From Eledone cirrhosa (taxonomy: Eukaryota > Mollusca > Cephalopoda > Octopoda > Eledonidae), in the NCBI GenBank assembly GCA_964016885.1, contig OZ024746.1, positions 99,848,433 to 99,912,432 of the forward strand: DNA of 64,000 nucleotides, given 5' to 3'. Positions within the stretch are counted from its first letter, which is position 1. Every line of letters begins with the position of its first letter. The notes beneath the pieces are model-generated. The model was not told where the DNA came from. It searched no databases and saw only the letters and a list, made by a program, of their open reading frames with translations. Position numbers and translations under genes: made by a program. Below, piece by piece: positions 54,062 through 63,486 of this stretch.

Positions 54062-54260
54062 GGCAGTGGATTGGCAGTATTGGTAGAGGGCCGTAACTCC
54101 ATGCTTTGATGCATAGAGTTACGACCTTTGTCATTCTGAGTTCAAATCCCACCGAGGTTAACTTTGCCTTTCATCCTTATGGGGGTCGATAAAATAAAGT
54201 ACCAGTAATACACTGGGATAATTGCTGGCCTTGGGCCAAAAGTAGAAACAATTATTGTTT
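54062..54260 (+). repeat. tRNA-derived SINE, family 1
   Basis: GTGGATTGGCAGTATTGGTA head, GAGTTCAAATCCCACCGAGG and GGGCCAAAAGTAGAAACAAT end. The head carries AGAGGGCCGTAACTCCATGC, a small internal duplication seen also at 19441. Confidence 0.88.
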
Positions 54261-54374
54261 TTCAAATTTTTAGTTGTCAAAATTAGGGTGTGTCCTCGAG
54301 GACAGAGCATCTTCGGTGCAGGGAAAGCAAAAATTAAAATGAAGCAATTTCGTCAGAAATGAAATAGAATGGGA

Positions 54375-54560
54375 CACACACATATGTGTGTGAGTGTGTG
54401 AGTGTGTGTATATGTGTCTGTGTGCGTATGTCTGTGTGTTTGTGCATCTGTGTGTGTATGCCTGTGTGTGTCTGTGTATGTGTGTGTCTATGTGTGTGTA
54501 TGTGTCTGTGTTTGTGTGTGTGTGTCTGTGTGTATATGTGTGTGTCTGTGTGTATATGTG

Positions 54561-54595
<35 letters not shown>

Positions 54596-54605
54596 TTGCA
54601 AGGTT
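54375..54605. repeat. (TG)n-rich simple sequence
   Basis: TGTGTG, TGTCTG and TATGTG runs over about 230 bp. Open frames here are artefacts. Confidence 0.93.
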
Positions 54606-54661
54606 ATTGACTTTCAATTAAGACAGCCTTTCAGATTCCCTTCCTTTTTTTTTTCATATTC

Positions 54662-54755
54662 AAGGCTGGAGGCAAAGGGGGCAATTGTCCTGGGCCCCTT
54701 GCAGTGATGGCTGTAGCAATATATTTGGGGTTTTAGTTTTAGGATGGCTAGAATT
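54662..54755 (+). repeat. Dispersed repeat family B, fragment
   Basis: GGCAAAGGGGGCAATTGTCC and TTTTAGTTTTAGGATGGCTA match 47325-47430. Confidence 0.6.
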
Positions 54756-55670
54756 TATTACTCTCTCTTATCAAAAACATTTTGAAATGAATTGGCTCCA
54801 ATTCAGAATTTTGCAATCTCAGTGGTTAATCACTGATGGCGGCTCATGGGTGGATGTTATTTATCTTGATTTTTCTAAAGCTTTTAATTCTGTGCCACAC
54901 AAAAGACTTATGGCAAAACTCTCTGCAATGAGTGTGATGATCTTTATAACTGGTTGAAGTTCTTCATTCTTAGCCATAAAGAGGTAGTCACGGTTCGAAG
55001 ACAGCATTCTTCACCCTATGAGATGACATCTGGTAAACCATAGGGATCTGTTCTTGGTCCCCTTTTGTTTATTTCATATATTAATGACATAGATGCCAAC
55101 TTAAAGAATGCCACAGTACTGAAACATGCAGATGACATCAAGCTGTACCTTGAGATGAAAAGGATAGATCCTGAACACTATAGATCTTTCCTGCAATCAG
55201 ACCTGGATACAATGCAGCAATGGATCACAGACTGGCAACTCAAGCTCACTATGGACAAGTGTACCACCATGCATTTTGGGCGGAAAAACCCAGCGTTCAC
55301 ATACTCCCACCACAACACTAATCTCAAGAAGTCTTCTTGTGAACATGACCTGGGTATTATTGTCAACAGCGATTTGCATTGGATAAAGCATGTCTCTAAA
55401 ATTGTCAAGAAGGCCGAGGGTGTCTTAGCATCACTCAGTAAGACCTTTGTCAGCCACTCTCCAACTATCTATTTAAAGCTGTATATAGCTATGGTGCGGC
55501 TATACTTAGAATTTGCATCACCAGTCTGGAACCCCATCTTGCTAAGAACATTGACATCCTGGAAACTGTTCAGAGACGTGCAACAAAGCGAATACTCTCC
55601 ATCAGGCATCTACCATACTCTGAACGCCTTGCTTCCATAGGCATGGATACATTAAAGCTCTGATGTCTGG
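54756..55670 (+). pseudogene. CR1/jockey-like LINE reverse transcriptase fragment
   Basis: WVDVIYLDFSKAFNSVPHKR, a frame break, then GSVLGPLLFISYINDIDANL, a changed catalytic box HADDIKLYLE (normally F/Y-A-D-D), DLDTMQQWITDWQLKLTMDK, LGIIVNSDLHWIKHV and YLEFASPVWNP. This is the CR1/jockey-type RT. An in-frame TAG precedes GSVLGP. It is joined directly to a different LINE at 55679. Confidence 0.87.
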
Positions 55671-55678
55671 CAACTAAC

Positions 55679-56640
55679 TTGGTGGGAACAAGGGTAGGAA
55701 TTGAGTTTATTGAGGAATTCCAGATACAAGTAGGAGTACATCAAGGTTTGGTCCTCAGCTCGCTCTTGTTCATTATAGTCCTCCAATCCATAACAGAGGA
55801 GTTTAAGACTGGCTGTCCATGGGAATTTCTATATGCTGACGATCTGGTTCTTATAGCAGAATCAGTAGAGGAGCTAGAGAATAAATTCTGGCTATGGAAA
55901 CAGCAGTTGGAAGCAAGAGGACTGAGAGTGAACCAAGCTAAGACAAAAGTGTTGATGAGTAGAAAAGAGAACAAAACTCTGATTCCGTCAAGGAAATGGC
56001 CATGTTCGATATGTAGAAAAGGAGCTGGCATAAATTCTATAAAATGCACACAATGCAGATCCTGTGTACACAAGAGATGTAGCGGGATAGCAGGCAAACT
56101 AACAGGTAGGGAGAAATAAGTATGCAGTAGATGTACAGGGAAATTAGACACATTTTTCAAATGAGGGCGGGTGCTATAGAAGTGGTGGATAGCTTCCGGT
56201 ACCTAGGAGATCAGATTAGCATAGGAGGGAGGTGTTCCGAGGCCATAGTATCTAGAATAAGGATGGGTTGGAAGAAGTTTAGGGAACTGCTTCCTCTGCT
56301 GACGAAGAAGGGTTTCTCCCTGCGTACAAAAGGCCGGTTATATGATGCCTGTGTGAGGAGCGTGATGCTGCATGGTAGTGAGACATGGGCAGCAACTGCA
56401 GAGGATATGCGACGGCTGGAGAGAAATGAGGCAAGCATGCTCCGTTGGATGTGCAATGTCAATGTGCGTGAACAACCCAGTATGGATGTGTTGAGAGTGA
56501 AACTGTGTCTGAGAGGGATAGAATGTAGTGTGCGAGAGAGGAGACTGCGGTGGTATGGGCATGTGATGTACATGGAGGATGACCGATTGGCCTTGCAATC
56601 GAAAGGTTGTGAATTCAATTCTCAGACTGGCTGATGTGTT
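55679..56640 (+). pseudogene. LINE ORF2 fragment, second PHD-finger subfamily
   Basis: GVHQGLVLSSLLFIIVLQSI, YADDLVLIAES, then the finger CSICRKGAGINSIKCTQC and CVHKRCSGIAG; a break follows at about 56118. The frame from 56131 has AIEVVDSFRYLGDQISIG, MLHGSETWAATAEDM and RRLRWYGHVMYM. It is diverged from the 7251 family. It ends where a family-3 SINE begins (about 56585). Confidence 0.85.
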
Positions 56641-56900
56641 GTTTCCTTGAGCAAGACACTTTATTTCACATTGCTCCAGTTACTCAGCTGTAGAAATGAG
56701 ATGATAGGGACTGGGGTCCCTATCATACCACTGCAAAGTGGTCGTGGAGGTGCCACGGCAAAAAAGCACCCAGCACTCACTGTAAATGAGGTTGGTGTTA
56801 GGAAGGGCATCCAGCTGTAGAAATCAAGCCAGCATCAGTTCCCGTCCCACCCTTGCAAGCAGGGAAAAGCGGACGTAAAATGAAATGATGATGATGATGA

Positions 56901-56930
<30 letters not shown>
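56585..56930 (+). repeat. SINE family 3 with LINE-like tail and (ATG)n(AT)n end
   Basis: CCTTGCAATCGAAAGGTTGT and GAATTCAATTCTCAGAC (B-box-like), CTTGAGCAAGACACTTTATT, GTTAGGAAGGGCATCCAGCT, GGGAAAAGCGGACGTAAAAT, then ATGATGATG and AT runs. Confidence 0.82.
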
Positions 56931-56936
<6 letters not shown>

Positions 56937-56937
56937 C

Positions 56938-57150
56938 TCTAGTGTCAGGTCCCTCCTGGGTGCTCTTGGTATCATGTAACCCAGTACAACCTGTTCCATG
57001 GCTGGGTCATCAGCAACTAAACCGGCAACCCCACCTGGCTTGGTTGGTGAGGAGGGGTATTATTGGACATCCTGCAGGACAAAAAACAAAACCTGTCAAA
57101 GGGCAAAGGAACTCGCATGAGTAAATGGCCATCCATTAGTACCTACATAT
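56938..57150 (-). repeat. Repeat family A, reverse fragment
   Basis: GTAACCCAGTACAACCTGTT, CCCACCTGGCTTGGTTGGTG and CATCCTGCAGGACAA are the reverse complement of 21845-21990. Related diverged sequence continues to about 57320. Confidence 0.68.
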
Positions 57151-57386
57151 CTGGGTTGCATTCAGATGAGGTCTTTCTGGTTTTCCTGGAATTTCTTGCT
57201 ACTGGCTACCATGTAACCCAATACTACCTGCTGCATAGCGCCAGCTGGAGGTCATTAACCTTGGCAGGTAGTCCATCTAGGAGAAGGAAAACTCTGAATC
57301 CAAAGCTCCGCTGCAGTAGCATAAAATCACTCTATATCACAATTTTCACAATGCTTTCATACACTATTCCATAATCTGCAACTTAC

Positions 57387-57743
57387 TTGTAAACTGATCG
57401 ATTCTTTTGTTCGTTTGTTTGGTGGCGGACTTCTTATTAGGTTTGAATCTGAAATTTTATTCTTATTTGTTTCTAACTGCTGGCTTGATATACTAGGTTC
57501 TGTATCTCGAATGCTGTTATAAGGTGTTTCTTCTGAGAAATCGAATTTAGTATATTCTTCACATGAAGCTTCCATTATGTCTGTTACTTCAGTTGTGTTA
57601 TCTATGCTACTTGAGATCGAATGCTTCGGCAGTTCTGATATATCTGCATAGTCATCACTCTCAGTTGTTTTAGATTCAATCTCCATTGAATATGCTTTCT
57701 GTTTTTTTCTCAAGGCAAAATATGCAGAATCTTTCAAGAATAT
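57387..57743 (-). CDS. CHS: Chitin synthase exon b: end of converter and acidic linker
   Basis: This 357-bp exon is exactly 119 codons and phase 0 at both ends. It starts IFLKDSAYFALRKKQKAYS, which completes the myosin converter and short lever. It continues as a hydrophilic stretch rich in Ser, Thr, Glu and Asp, with no membrane segment and no clear IQ motif, and a basic proline patch RSPPPNKRTK near the end. It would be the cytoplasmic linker between motor and synthase. The acceptor is TTTTTCAG after a pyrimidine run and the donor is GTAAGTTG. A symmetric exon of this kind could be skipped without a frameshift, which is inference only. Confidence 0.85.
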
Positions 57744-57844
57744 CTGAAAAACAAAAAATACTTGAATTAGATATATGAAATGAAATAAATTCTTAAGGAA
57801 TTATCCTATCATGATTGATGGAATATTTATTTCATATTTTACAC

Positions 57845-58238
57845 CAGTCATGGGAAACCTGCGGCCAGTTTCACTTTCTGAATGACATGCCTAATTTCAA
57901 AATTGCCTGAAATTTTTTAGTAGTGCCGCCCACCTTATGATGATCCACATCCTATGTGGTCCACCTTATGATGAGTCACATCCTATGTGGTCCACCTTAT
58001 GATGATCCACATCCTATGTGGTCCACCTTATGATGAGTCACATCCTATGTGGTCCACCTTATGATGATCCACATCCTATGTGGTCCACCTTATGATGAGT
58101 CACATCCTATGTGGTCCACCTTATGATGAGTCACATCCTATGTGGTCCACCTTATGATGAGTCACATCCTATGTGGTCCACCTTATGATGAGTCACATCC
58201 TATGTGACCCATTACTCTAAAATGTTTGCCCACGTCTG
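57845..58238. mobile_element. hAT-like MITE with internal minisatellite
   Basis: Ends CAGTCATGGGAAACCTG and AATGTTTGCCCACGTCTG form imperfect inverted repeats. The flanks 57837-57844 TTTTACAC and 58239-58246 TTTTACAT are an 8-bp target duplication with one mismatch. There is no transposase. Most of its length is a 31-bp array. Confidence 0.82.
57930..58207 (+). repeat. 31-bp minisatellite, about nine units
   Basis: TGGTCCACCTTATGATGAGT plus CACATCCTATG. GATCC and GAGTC versions alternate in the first part of the array, which suggests a two-unit higher-order step. Confidence 0.95.
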
Positions 58239-58357
58239 TTTTACATAATGACAAGGAAGGTGGGGGGAGGTAATTTCAGACTAATATGAGAAATATCACC
58301 CTCTTGACAGTTTTCTTATGGTTTACATAATTCATTGACACACACACACTTATATTT

Positions 58358-60012
58358 GTATAGCTAAAAGTAAATCCCTATACTTAGCTTTTGTTGACTT
58401 GGAAAATGCCTTTGACAGAGTCCCACGCCACATTATCTGGTGGGCTCTCAGAAAACTAGGTGTTGATGAATGGCTTGTGAGAGCTATACAAGCCATGTAT
58501 AAAGAAACAGTCAGCAAGTTAGAATTAACAACGAATATAGTGAAGAGTTTAGCGTAAAAGTCGGTGTTCATCAGGGCTCTGTCCTTATCCCCCTCCTCTT
58601 TATTATTGCCCTTCAGACTATAACAGAAGAGTTCAAGACCGGCTGCCCATGGGAACTCCTATACGCAGATGATCTAACGCTCATAGCTGAATCAATGGCT
58701 GAACTAGAGAAGAAATTCCAAACATGGAAGCATGGCCTAGAATCAAGAGGCCTTAAAATTAACTTGACTAAGACTAAAGTTCTAGTATGTAGGAAGGAAA
58801 ATAGGGCACTGGTCCCCTCTGGGAAATGGCCATGCTCAGTGTGTAGGAAAGGAGTAGGCAGAAACTCCATTTTATGTCCCAAATGCAAAGTATGGTGCAT
58901 AAAAGATGTAGTGGGATCACAGGTAAGCTAACTAAGAATATAGATTTTATATGTGGCAGGTGTTCAGGTACAATAAGTAGTAGCAAGTGCCCACAGGATA
59001 CTAGCTCATTCCATTGCTCAGATGGTTCTATAGAAATAGTGGACACCTTCTGTTACCTGGGTGACAAAATCAGCAATGGTGGAGGGTGCTCTGAAAGTAC
59101 AGTAGCTAGAGTCAGAACGGGATGGAAAAAGTTCAGAGAGCTTATACCACTATTGGCCGCTAAAGGTTTCTCTCTAAAAATGAAAGGCAGGCTGTATGAT
59201 GCCTGTATACGAACAGTAATGTTACATGACAGTGAGACATGGACATTGTGTGCAGAGGATCTACACAGACTGGAGAGGAACGAAGCATGCATGCTCCGTT
59301 GGATGTGTAATAGTAATATACGTGAACGGCAAAGCATAAATGAACTAAGTGAGAAATTAGGAATAAGAGGGATCAGATGCTGTTTACTTGAGAGAAAACT
59401 ACATTGGTATAGCCACGTGATGCGCATGAAAGACGACAGTTGTATAAAAAAGTGCAGGGCGATCAAAGTAGATGGTAGTTACGGAGTAGGCAGACCCAGA
59501 AAAACCTGGGACAACTTGATAAATTCCGACCTCACACACTTACATCTCTCCAAGACAATGTCACAGGACCGAGATCTTTGGCGCTACACAGTAATACAGA
59601 AAACCCGCCTTGCCTAAGTACAAAGTGAAACTTACACTCAGTAGGCACCTCTTAACCAAATATACACCCCAACCCCCTACCCCATCCCCACCTACACCAC
59701 CCCTTTCGATGTAAAGTTATGTTGGTACCAGAACATCCAGTCCTAAATAAATAAGGTCGTGTAGGTGTCACGACAAAAAAACACACAGTCCACGCTGTAA
59801 TGTGGCCGTGTAGGTAACACGGTAAAAACCTCCCAGTCCACACTGTAAACGTGGTTGGGGTTAGGAAGGGCATCCAGCCATAGAAAACCTGCCAGACAGT
59901 CCTACACGAGCAAGACAACCAATCTTGCCTCAAGTGGGACAATTTCCGTCTAAGCCTATGCTAGCGTGGAAAATAGACGTTAAACGATGATGATGATGAT
60001 GATGATGATGAT
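58358..60012 (+). pseudogene. LINE ORF2 pseudogene with 3' UTR, PHD-finger family
   Basis: Begins within RT (FVDLENAFDRVP), then a one- to two-base loss at about 58515, YADDLTLIAES, the finger CSVCRKGVGRNSILCPKCKV, a one-base loss at about 58890, CGRCSGTISSSK, GSETWTLCAEDLHR and GVGRPRKTWDNL, ending VIQKTRLA stop at 59617. The 3' UTR has GGAAGGGCATCCAGCCATAG and ends in GATGATGATG at about 60012. It is 5'-truncated with two frameshifts only. Confidence 0.9.
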
Positions 60013-60027
60013 ATATATATATATATA

Positions 60028-60122
60028 TGTTTCACCTTATACGGATCATTGGGTTGGTGGAATGGATTACATCCGGATGTAATCCATTCTGCCGCGCAGA
60101 TGATCCATATAAGGTGAAACAA
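60028..60122. repeat. Palindromic element, arms about 45 bp
   Basis: GTTTCACCTTATACGGATCA pairs with TGATCCATATAAGGTGAAAC, and ATGGATTACATCC pairs with GGATGTAATCCAT at the centre. It is flanked by (AT)n and followed by the 60130-60225 repeat. Confidence 0.88.
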
Positions 60123-60129
60123 TTGTCCT

Positions 60130-60225
60130 CAACAATGGTTAATTAACTGTTGTGGAACTACATCTACCAAACTCGTCCCATGGACTGAGTGCTCTACTAT
60201 TGTGGATATAACCCTCCAGTGTTCT
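60130..60225 (+). repeat. AT-flanked MITE-like repeat, copy of 590-690
   Basis: TAACTGTTGTGGAACTACAT and CTCTACTATTG match 590-690 in reverse. Confidence 0.65.
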
Positions 60226-60231
60226 ACCTCC

Positions 60232-60249
60232 CTCTCTCTCTCTCTCTCT

Positions 60250-60307
<58 letters not shown>

Positions 60308-60345
60308 TGTATATATATGTATATATACAGAGAGAGAGAGAGAAT
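60232..60345. repeat. (CT)n(AT)n(AG)n simple sequence
   Basis: CTCTCT, TATATA and GAGAGA runs. The arrangement is itself nearly palindromic. Confidence 0.9.
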
Positions 60346-60717
60346 ATATTAGTGATCAGATTTGGTTAAGGGAAATCGAAGACTATGTCAACATGTAATG
60401 GTTTTTCACCTGACAAATGAATCATTTATTGTAGTATTTCTGTGGGTACAATGAAGGTCATTCCAGGAGTGTCTATATTTAATATAATAAGTAACATAAA
60501 TATAACAACTCCACTGTTAAAAAACTAAAATTTATTACATAATTGACACGTTTCGCCAATCTACAGGTAGACAAAATCTAAAATGCTAGTCTGATGGGTT
60601 TTATAGGAAAATGCAATTTCCAATATTTTGTGACAGCACCATGGTAAATCAGCTCCTCAGATTTTATCAATGTTCACATTTATGCAGGGTGTCTATAATA
60701 TAGATACATATACACAC

Positions 60718-60840
60718 AGAGATTGATAGGGCATGTCATTGTATAGGAATTAGGTTATATATAGCAGTCATATTGACATTTCTATATGACTGCTATATAC
60801 AATCTAATTCCTATACAATAACATGTCCTATCAATATATA
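60718..60840. repeat. Palindromic element, arms about 55 bp
   Basis: GATAGGGCATGTCATTGTAT pairs with ATACAATAACATGTCCTATC, and TATAGCAGTCATA pairs with TATGACTGCTATA around the centre at about 60779. Confidence 0.88.
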
Positions 60841-61189
60841 TATAACAGAAAAAAACGAATGGAATAACAGCAACAACCATACCCAAACACACAATACTGA
60901 CATAAGGGAAATATTAATAAATAAATAAATATATACACAAGTACAATAACAACAAACACATAAACACACACTAGTGAACAAAGATAGAATACAAAAACAC
61001 ATACACTCAAACACGAACACACACACCAAACAGGAAACACACACGCAAATGCATGTGCAAACAAAGACAGAGACAAGAATAAATAAATAAATAAAATTAA
61101 AATGGCATAGGCAATACAATACAATGGAAGGAAACATAATAGTACCATTGCTGATGTCACAGATGTGTGATGAAAGAACTTTGATAGAC

Positions 61190-61395
61190 TATATATATAT
61201 ATATATATTTATATCTGTATTTCTAACGGTTGGTCACTCAATGATAAACATTGATTGCCAGGTAAATTAACTATGGAGATATAAAAGATACAGAAGTGAA
61301 AACCAATCCAAACCAAACAGTGAGTGTGTTCTATTATTATTTCTGGCAATATTATAACAATATGACCCTCCCCAAATATAACGATATATATGTAT
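61190..61395 (+). repeat. MITE-like repeat family C
   Basis: GGTTGGTCACTCAATGATAA, AAACCAAACAGTGAGTGTGT and CTCCCCAAATATAACGATAT match 31484-31690 and 29145-29330 (reverse). Confidence 0.7.
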
Positions 61396-61479
61396 ATATA
61401 TATATATATTTGAAAAGGGAATAAGGTTCTATACAAAACAATGGTTATAGAGAAAGTGGAATTGGAAAAAGCACGGAAA

Positions 61480-61720
61480 TATATATTTAAGGATCTGTTT
61501 TTCTTTTTTTCTTCTTTGATTCATCAAAGTGACATTATTGAAAAAATGTGGGGGACAATTCTTTCAAAAAAAGAGTTTTATAATGTATATTAAATATATA
61601 AAATATCACCGGTTTCGATGTATCAGTGAAATCTATCTTATCAAATGTTGGATATTACAATTAAAAAGAATTAAAAATTAAGTTTTGGGGCAAGTTTGTT
61701 CATCTTTCTTGTTGAGAAGA
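61480..61720 (-). repeat. Reverse copy of the flank of the 6266-6600 hairpin element
   Basis: TTTGATTCATCAAAGTGACA, ACCGGTTTCGATGTATC and GGATATTACAATTAAAAAGA are reverse complements of 6420-6610. Confidence 0.8.
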
Positions 61721-61761
61721 AGACTGGATCTAAAATGGAATCTTATGTATAGAGAGAGAGG

Positions 61762-61767
61762 TAGTTA

Positions 61768-61818
<51 letters not shown>
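61762..61818 (+). repeat. (TAG)n microsatellite
   Basis: AGTAGT repeated about 17 times. The poly-Ser frame it creates is an artefact. Confidence 0.95.
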
Positions 61819-61828
<10 letters not shown>

Positions 61829-61829
61829 G

Positions 61830-62355
61830 GTGGTTGTATTTTTTCACACAGGACAAAAATATTTTTAGGGAGAGGGAAATTTTCTGTAAATATGTGCGTG
61901 TATCTCAATTGTGTTAATGGACTGGTCAAGAGTTCAGATGGGGTGGCGAGGAGGGGAAATGTAAGCTAGAGACAAATTCTATGGGTGGTAGAGGTAAATG
62001 GGATTGGCAAAGGTTATACTGAGTAATTTTTTAATTTGGTGACAAAATCTTACATGATTCCAATTCTGAATATCTCTCAAGAACATGAAATAATTGTAAA
62101 AATTCCATTCTTCTCAATATAAATTTTCTTTCTGTTTTTTTTATTCTTTTTCTATTAAACTGTATTTACATGATATATTCCATAAATAAAATTATTTAAA
62201 CAAGATTGAAAGAAAAAATATAATTACATAAGTCATTGAGAAAAAACAATTGACGCACATGTTTTTATATACACATGTGTGAAATAATCACTGCAGATAT
62301 TTTAACACCTTATTTATCATATTTCCTGAAATCTATTTTATGTAAGTTATATCAA
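61830..62355. other. Intron sequence, nothing recognised
   Basis: AT-rich sequence directly downstream of exon a. No repeat or gene seen. Confidence 0.4.
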
Positions 62356-62360
62356 CTTAC

Positions 62361-62469
62361 CATATTATTTCCCAAGCAGTATCCACTAGGATTAATTTTT
62401 TCATTTTTAAGCATTTCCACAACTTTGTCTTTTTCTTCTGTTGGTTTGCAGTATTTGGAAAGACTAAAT
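62361..62469 (-). CDS. CHS: Chitin synthase exon a: end of myosin motor (converter region)
   Basis: This 109-bp exon gives one shared codon plus 36 residues, including SKYCKPTEEKDKVVEML and PSGYCLGNNM. Read into the next exon (IFLKDSAYFAL), it aligns by eye with the converter of myosin motors, where Y-x-I/L-G-K-T-K-V-F-L/R is usual. Here GKTKV is replaced by GNNMI, so the element is recognisable but divergent. The acceptor reads TTTTCAAG and the donor GTAAGTTG, phase 2 in and phase 0 out. It is the most upstream exon found. The rest of the motor (P-loop, switch I and II) should lie at higher coordinates outside the window. Confidence 0.82.
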
Positions 62470-62619
62470 CTTGAAAATTGAAATGAAAAAGAAATTTAGT
62501 ATATATATTTACCTGTATTTCTTATTCAGTAGGGTTTTATTCATCTCAAAGCTATAAGATTTGTTAGTCACTATCTGAAATAGCAACTAATACTAAAAAT
62601 GGTCCCTATCGGTCACAAA

Positions 62620-62920
62620 TGACCATGGTTTTGTGCCTAGAAAGTTTCACCTAGAAAGTTTCACAAACCTTGTTTGTAGAAGACTAGCAGTCACCATTTA
62701 TATCAGTCTCCCCTCTCCATGTCACCAATGTTATCCGAGGGAAAGGCAAAGGCTGATACAGCTTGGCACGAATGATGTCTCAATTCATTTCTACAGCTCA
62801 GTAAACTGGAGCAACGTGAAATAAAGTGTCTTGCTGAAGGACACAACACATCACCCGGTCCGAGAATTGAACTCACAACCTCTCAATTGCAAGCCATGTG
62901 CTCTAACCACTAACACTAGA
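62620..62920 (-). repeat. tRNA-derived SINE, family 3
   Basis: Minus strand: AGTGGTTAGAGCACATGGCT (A-box-like), GTTGTGAGTTCAATTCTCGG (B-box-like), CAGCAAGACACTTTATTTCA, then CTCAGCCTTTGCCTTTCCCT-like tail sequence. It has a better preserved head than most copies. Confidence 0.85.
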
Positions 62921-63109
62921 AGAGAAGCTAATACTGACAAATTTATTTCAGATTCACTCCACAAGAAAAACAATGATGCAAATGTACAATAGAACCAGTC
63001 ACAACCTTACATTTCGATATACAGCAACCATGTAGGAGAATGCTAGAAAGGGACTGTTGAATCACTCTCAGAATTGTTAATCATGATAATTAGTAAATAC
63101 AGATCTCTA

Positions 63110-63165
63110 TCTTTCTCTCTCTCTCTCTGTCTCTCTCTCTCTCTATCACACACACACACACATAC
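63110..63165. repeat. (CT)n(CA)n microsatellite
   Basis: CTCTCT then ACACAC runs. Confidence 0.93.
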
Positions 63166-63214
63166 ACAGAGTAAACAATATCAATACATTATGATATTTA
63201 CCATTCTTCTAGGG

Positions 63215-63486
63215 TCTAATATAAAAGATGTAGACGGATAACGAGTACACTAACAGGAAGGGAGAAGTTTACATGTAGAAGATGCAAAGGAGTAATAGAG
63301 AGGAGGAGTGCCAATAATATAAACCTTTTCCAGTCACAGGAAGGATCCAAAGACGTGGTTGATAGCTTCTGCTACTTAGGTGACTTAGCAGAATAAGGAA
63401 AGGATGGAAGAAGTTTAGAGAACTACTCCCACTGTTGACAACAAAAAGGTTTCTCCCCATGAAACACCTGTGTGTGGTGTACAATG
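63215..63486 (+). pseudogene. LINE ORF2 fragment, PHD-finger subfamily 2
   Basis: After the finger (LTGREKFTCRRCKGVIERRS) come DVVDSFCYLGD, a deletion of the SENT-type segment, GWKKFRELLPLL-like sequence and MLYGSET. It is truncated and broken, and passes directly into the 47-bp array. Confidence 0.72.

Larger units (their letters stand above)
759..62469 (-). other. CHS: Myosin-head chitin synthase gene, internal part (12 exons)
   Basis: Twelve exons on the minus strand join into one open frame of 2308 bp (769 codons). Order and approximate intron sizes (bp) from 62469 downward: 4617, 3488, 3382, 5571, 2813, 12549, 5950, 2135, 13775, 2995 and 2128. All introns are GT-AG and the phases agree at all eleven junctions. 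The product would be an integral membrane enzyme polymerising GlcNAc from UDP-GlcNAc into chitin. Its N-terminal motor domain is expected to face the cytoplasm. Molluscan chitin synthases with a myosin head are an established family, and this assignment comes from motif recognition, not a search. Both gene ends lie outside the window. The introns are packed with transposable elements and minisatellites on both strands. Confidence 0.92.

Noticed and set aside
54386..54707. Cysteine/valine-rich secreted peptides
   Set aside because: Frames through (TG)n simple sequence.
61685..61969. Poly-serine protein
   Set aside because: Translation of a (TAG)n microsatellite in one frame.
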